Shown one piece after another: positions 63,138 to 64,000 of a stretch of 64,000 bases of DNA. The position numbers and the translations under genes were made by a program. Every line of letters begins with the position of its first letter. Positions within the stretch are counted from its first letter, which is position 1. The stretch is from Delphinus delphis. Lineage: Eukaryota > Chordata > Mammalia > Artiodactyla > Delphinidae. The notes beneath the pieces are model-generated. The model searched no databases. It worked only from the letters and a program-made list of their open reading frames with translations, and was not told where the DNA came from. The stretch spans positions 124,001-188,000 of the forward strand of contig NW_027192651.1 in the NCBI RefSeq assembly GCF_949987515.2. Reading direction: 5' to 3'.

Positions 63138-64000
63138 TGAAATAAGTCACACAGAAAAAGAAACATCATAAGATATCAGTAATACACGGAATGTAAACTT
63201 GGCTACACAGGAACTGAATTACAGAACAGAACAGGGTCTCAAATTTAGAAAACCAACTTATGCTTGCTTAAGGGTAAAGGTGAGTTGGGGTGCTGCATAA
63301 AACCAGAGATTGAAATGAGCATAGATAAAGTTCCTTAAGTCAAATATGGAATAGACAAGAGCTACTCCTTGCTCAACGAAATGGACTCAACACCGCATAT
63401 TAAACGCCTAAGAATGTACCTGACTAGTAAGTATCGTAAAACCTATGGATTGCTATGTCTCCAAAAGAGAATCAAGAATGTGTACAGGGGCATAAACGCA
63501 GCAGTGATAGGATTGGAGAGGTTCGGTGAGCAAATGAAGACCCTTTGAAGTCATATTGCATGGTACCCATTACACGGGTCTCAACTCTCCAGGTTTAAGG
63601 TATTCTTCCTTCAGCTAAAACATGCATGTGGAACCCAAGTATGATCAACCATGTGAACGGGAGACGTGTTCAAATATGTCTCAGTTATCCTCCCCTGGTA
63701 CTCGGGTGCAACATTCCAGACGCTTTACTAACACTCTCCCCACTTGGAGAGTCAGCGCCTTTAACCTCCTGTTTGGCCCAGTTTGCAATTTCTGCGGAAG
63801 ATGAACAGGAATAGCGAGAACCAATGAGAGGCTAGCTGGAGGTGTCTGGACGGGCAAATTTAACTCTCATTTCCCACCAGGAAGAGGAAATAACCAAAGG
63901 CTCAGCGTGCCGTACCGGAACCAGATTAGGGCCTGAAGCCATCCTGCGGTGTTGCGGCCAGGTCACAAGAAAGCGAGTTGAAGAAAGGAGCTCAGGGGCA
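63138..64000. repeat. Satellite unit 41, partial (863 bp, subtype Q)
   Basis: The first 863 bases of a monomer, cut by the window end before the palindrome. Resembles units 17 and 29 in its first half (CGTAAAACC, CATTACACGGGTCTC). Confidence 0.9.

Larger units (their letters stand above)
1..64000. repeat. Tandem satellite array, ~1,579-bp monomer, probably common cetacean satellite
   Basis: The motif TGAAATAAGTCACACAGAAA (last units vary slightly, e.g. GAAGTAAG) recurs every 1569-1580 bp through the window, always in the same direction, giving 40 full copies and one partial copy. Copies differ mainly by scattered substitutions and one- or two-base indels. Subtypes are named here by one diagnostic site about 490 bp into the unit: P (CCCAGAG or CACAGAG), R (CCTAGAG or CGTAGAG) and Q (CCCAAG, one base shorter). 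A second marker is a 2-bp deletion (GGCAACAGG or GACAACAGG in place of GGCAGGACAGG) near unit base 1,210. From memory, the delphinoid form of the common cetacean satellite has a 1,579-1,580 bp unit, so I infer this family and a dolphin-like host. Another mammalian satellite of the same length is the main alternative. No gene is present. Confidence 0.85.

Noticed and set aside
1..64000. CRISPR array, prophage or bacterial operon
   Set aside because: The period is about 1.58 kb with no spacers, there are no long open frames and no ribosome-binding-site-led genes; the composition is that of vertebrate satellite DNA.

Overview
The whole 64 kb window is one uninterrupted head-to-tail satellite DNA array. 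I divided it at the recurring motif TGAAATAAGTCACACAGAAA, with the phase set arbitrarily at base 1. This gives 40 complete monomers of 1569-1580 bp (most often 1579) and a final partial copy of 863 bp. All copies share one orientation. I see no unique DNA, interspersed transposon insertion, RNA gene or credible protein-coding gene. The short open frames recur once per monomer, overlap each other, and come mainly from a 72-bp palindrome.

The host is best read as a toothed whale of the dolphin group. The common cetacean satellite has, from memory, a roughly 1.58 kb unit in Delphinoidea (1,579 bp described in killer whale) and a roughly 1.75 kb unit in other cetaceans. The period here matches exactly, but the family name rests on unit length and gross character, because no alignment could be run.

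Layout: units 1-8 (1-12622) are mixed variants, including a duplicated dimer (units 2-3 / 4-5) and unit 7, whose palindrome is broken. Units 9-15 plus the start of unit 16 (12623 to about 24.0 kb) alternate strictly between two subtypes, forming a higher-order repeat of about 3,157 bp. Units 17-22 (25251-34722) are mixed, with another dimer copy relation at about 29.5-34.1 kb. Units 23-28 (34723-44199) are three apparently identical 3,159-bp dimers. Units 29-40 (44200-63137) interleave three subtypes, including a duplicated dimer (36-37 / 38-39). Unit 41 (63138-64000) runs off the window. Every length difference among the 40 monomers can be explained by a handful of small indels.

The most notable internal structure is the 72-bp palindrome near the middle of each monomer, perfect in 24 of 40 copies by eye. 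Its arm ends (GGTTGGCCAAAAAG ... TTTTTTCC) resemble the terminal inverted repeats of mariner elements known from cetartiodactyls. I therefore propose that it is a miniature (MADE1-like) mariner remnant captured in the ancestral satellite unit and amplified with it. No genes work together here. The biology is that of satellite evolution: unequal exchange, higher-order repeat formation, CpG decay and palindrome instability.
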